Shown: positions 5,275 to 6,164 of the stretch, one piece after another
Position numbering within the stretch: the stretch's first letter is position 1
How the letters are laid out: each line of letters begins with the position of its first letter
Assembly: GCA_030696435.1 (NCBI GenBank)
Contig: JAUYSF010000303.1
Coordinates: 1-6,164, forward strand
Origin: Desulfoprunum sp.
GTDB taxonomy: Bacteria > Desulfobacterota > Desulfobulbia > Desulfobulbales > Desulfocapsaceae
Length of the DNA stretch: 6,164 nt
Direction of reading: 5' to 3'
The notes under the pieces: generated by a model
What the model saw: only the letters and a program-made list of their open reading frames with translations
Databases searched by the model: none
Told to the model about the DNA's origin: nothing
Made by a program: the position numbers and the translations under genes

Positions 5275-6164
5275 GCACTTCTCTGCAGCTGTTTGAGGGA
5301 TTTGGTGTTGAACTGGAATATATGGTGGTGGATCGTGAGACGCTCGATGTCCGGCCGATTGCCGACCTGCTGTTTTACGATTTCAGCGGCACCCAGGTCT
5401 CGGATGTGGATAACGGCCCGATTGCCTGGTCAAACGAACTGACGGCCCATGTCGTCGAGGTCAAGACCAACGGTCCCACCTCTGATCTGTATCAGGCATC
5501 ACAAGATTTCCACAGCAATATTGAGGTGATCAACAGGATACTCGCTCGACACAACGCTATGCTGCTGCCCGGCGCGGCCCATCCCTGGATGGACCCGCTG
5601 CGGGAGATGGTGCTCTGGCCGCACGATGCGCACGAGATTTATGCTCTCTATAATACTATCTTCGATTGCCGCGGCCATGGCTGGGCCAATCTGCAGAGCA
5701 CCCATCTCAACTTGCCGTTTGCAGGAGATGCGGAGTTTGGCCGGTTGCATACCGCCATCCGCCTGTTGCTGCCGCTGATGCCGGCTCTGACCGCCAGTTC
5801 GCCGATCCTTGATGGTGGACCGACCGGCTGGCTTGATTCGCGGCTCAAGGTTTATCTGCACAATCAGGACCGGCTGCCATCCCTCACCGGTCGCTTGATT
5901 CCCGAGGCCGTTTGCAGCGAGAGGGAATACGAGCAGCGGATCTTTGCGCCGATTATGGCGGCCATCAGTCCCTTTGATCCAGAGGGAATCATGGACAAAT
6001 ATTTCCTCAATGCCCGCGGGGCGATCGCCCGATTCGACCGGGGGGCCATCGAGATCAGGATACTCGACATCCAGGAATGTCCGCTGGCCGATTGCGGTAT
6101 CGCCCGCTTGATTATCGAGACCCTGCGGGAGCTGGTAGAGGCGAGCTGGTCGGATTTTGCCTTG
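5271..6164 (+). CDS. Glutamate-cysteine ligase family 2 (GCS2) protein, 3' end outside window
   Basis: 298 codons are open from the ATG to the right edge. The N-terminus carries the family's acidic metal/nucleotide motif (FGVELEY, residues 11-17). Further family marks are a conserved NEL and VEVKT strand (55-66), HPW (104-106), the QSTHLNLPF segment (142-150) and an EIRILDIQECP segment (261-271), typical of the GCS2 fold related to glutamine synthetase. GCS2 enzymes form an amide bond between a carboxylate, often the glutamate gamma-carboxyl, and an amine using ATP. Members include plant-type glutamate-cysteine ligases and YbdK-like carboxylate-amine ligases. The sequence does not show that cysteine is the amine. 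No glutathione synthetase is visible, although the partner RimK-like enzyme could play the second-ligase role. The 4-bp overlap with the upstream gene implies co-expression and probably a shared pathway. Family is confident; reaction is inferred. Confidence 0.88.
   Translation, partial: MSTSLQLFEGFGVELEYMVVDRETLDVRPIADLLFYDFSGTQVSDVDNGPIAWSNELTAHVVEVKTNGPTSDLYQASQDFHSNIEVINRILARHNAMLLPGAAHPWMDPLREMVLWPHDAHEIYALYNTIFDCRGHGWANLQSTHLNLPFAGDAEFGRLHTAIRLLLPLMPALTASSPILDGGPTGWLDSRLKVYLHNQDRLPSLTGRLIPEAVCSEREYEQRIFAPIMAAISPFDPEGIMDKYFLNARGAIARFDRGAIEIRILDIQECPLADCGIARLIIETLRELVEASWSDFAL

Overview
The window looks like chromosomal DNA from a moderately GC-rich, motile Gram-negative bacterium. My best guess is a sulfate- or sulfur-metabolising Desulfobacterota (Desulfobulbales-like). 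This rests on the style of the genes: a stacked cysteine-bearing PAS sensor beside a multi-CheW scaffold, and a RimK-family/GCS2 ligase pair. No rRNA or taxonomic marker is present, so the placement is inference. Two convergently unrelated modules are separated by about 930 bp of non-coding DNA.

Left module (1-2867, minus strand). A gene for a CheW-like protein with three tandem CheW domains (2867 to 1332) is followed 117 bp downstream by a sensor gene (1214 to beyond the left edge). The visible 404 residues of the sensor are a chain of PAS domains, each carrying a four-cysteine insert. The DNA for these PAS units is a 366-bp tandem repeat, with an 86-bp stretch identical between two copies. 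The two genes probably supply a chemosensory receptor and its coupling scaffold. The receptor's output domain lies outside the window, so chemoreceptor rather than kinase or cyclase is an inference. A perfect 14-bp-stem hairpin lies between them.

Middle (2874-3801). I can support no gene here. The region holds several kinds of repeat: a 12-bp direct repeat, a 13-bp direct repeat, a pair of facing degenerate hexamer arrays (ATCGNN and NNCGAT) that form a large inverted repeat, a weak hairpin, and an 8-bp repeat at 11-bp spacing just before the next gene. Two short open frames are recorded as doubtful.

Right module (3802-6164, plus strand). A 490-residue RimK-family ATP-grasp ligase with an N-terminal RLAN-type domain overlaps by 4 bp (ATGA) with a glutamate-cysteine-ligase-family-2 (GCS2) protein that runs off the right edge. 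Two different carboxylate-amine ligases in one translationally coupled operon suggest a pathway that builds a small peptide-like compound, or modifies a protein, by successive amide-bond formation. Product and substrates cannot be read from the sequence. This is the best candidate in the window for an under-described biochemical system.
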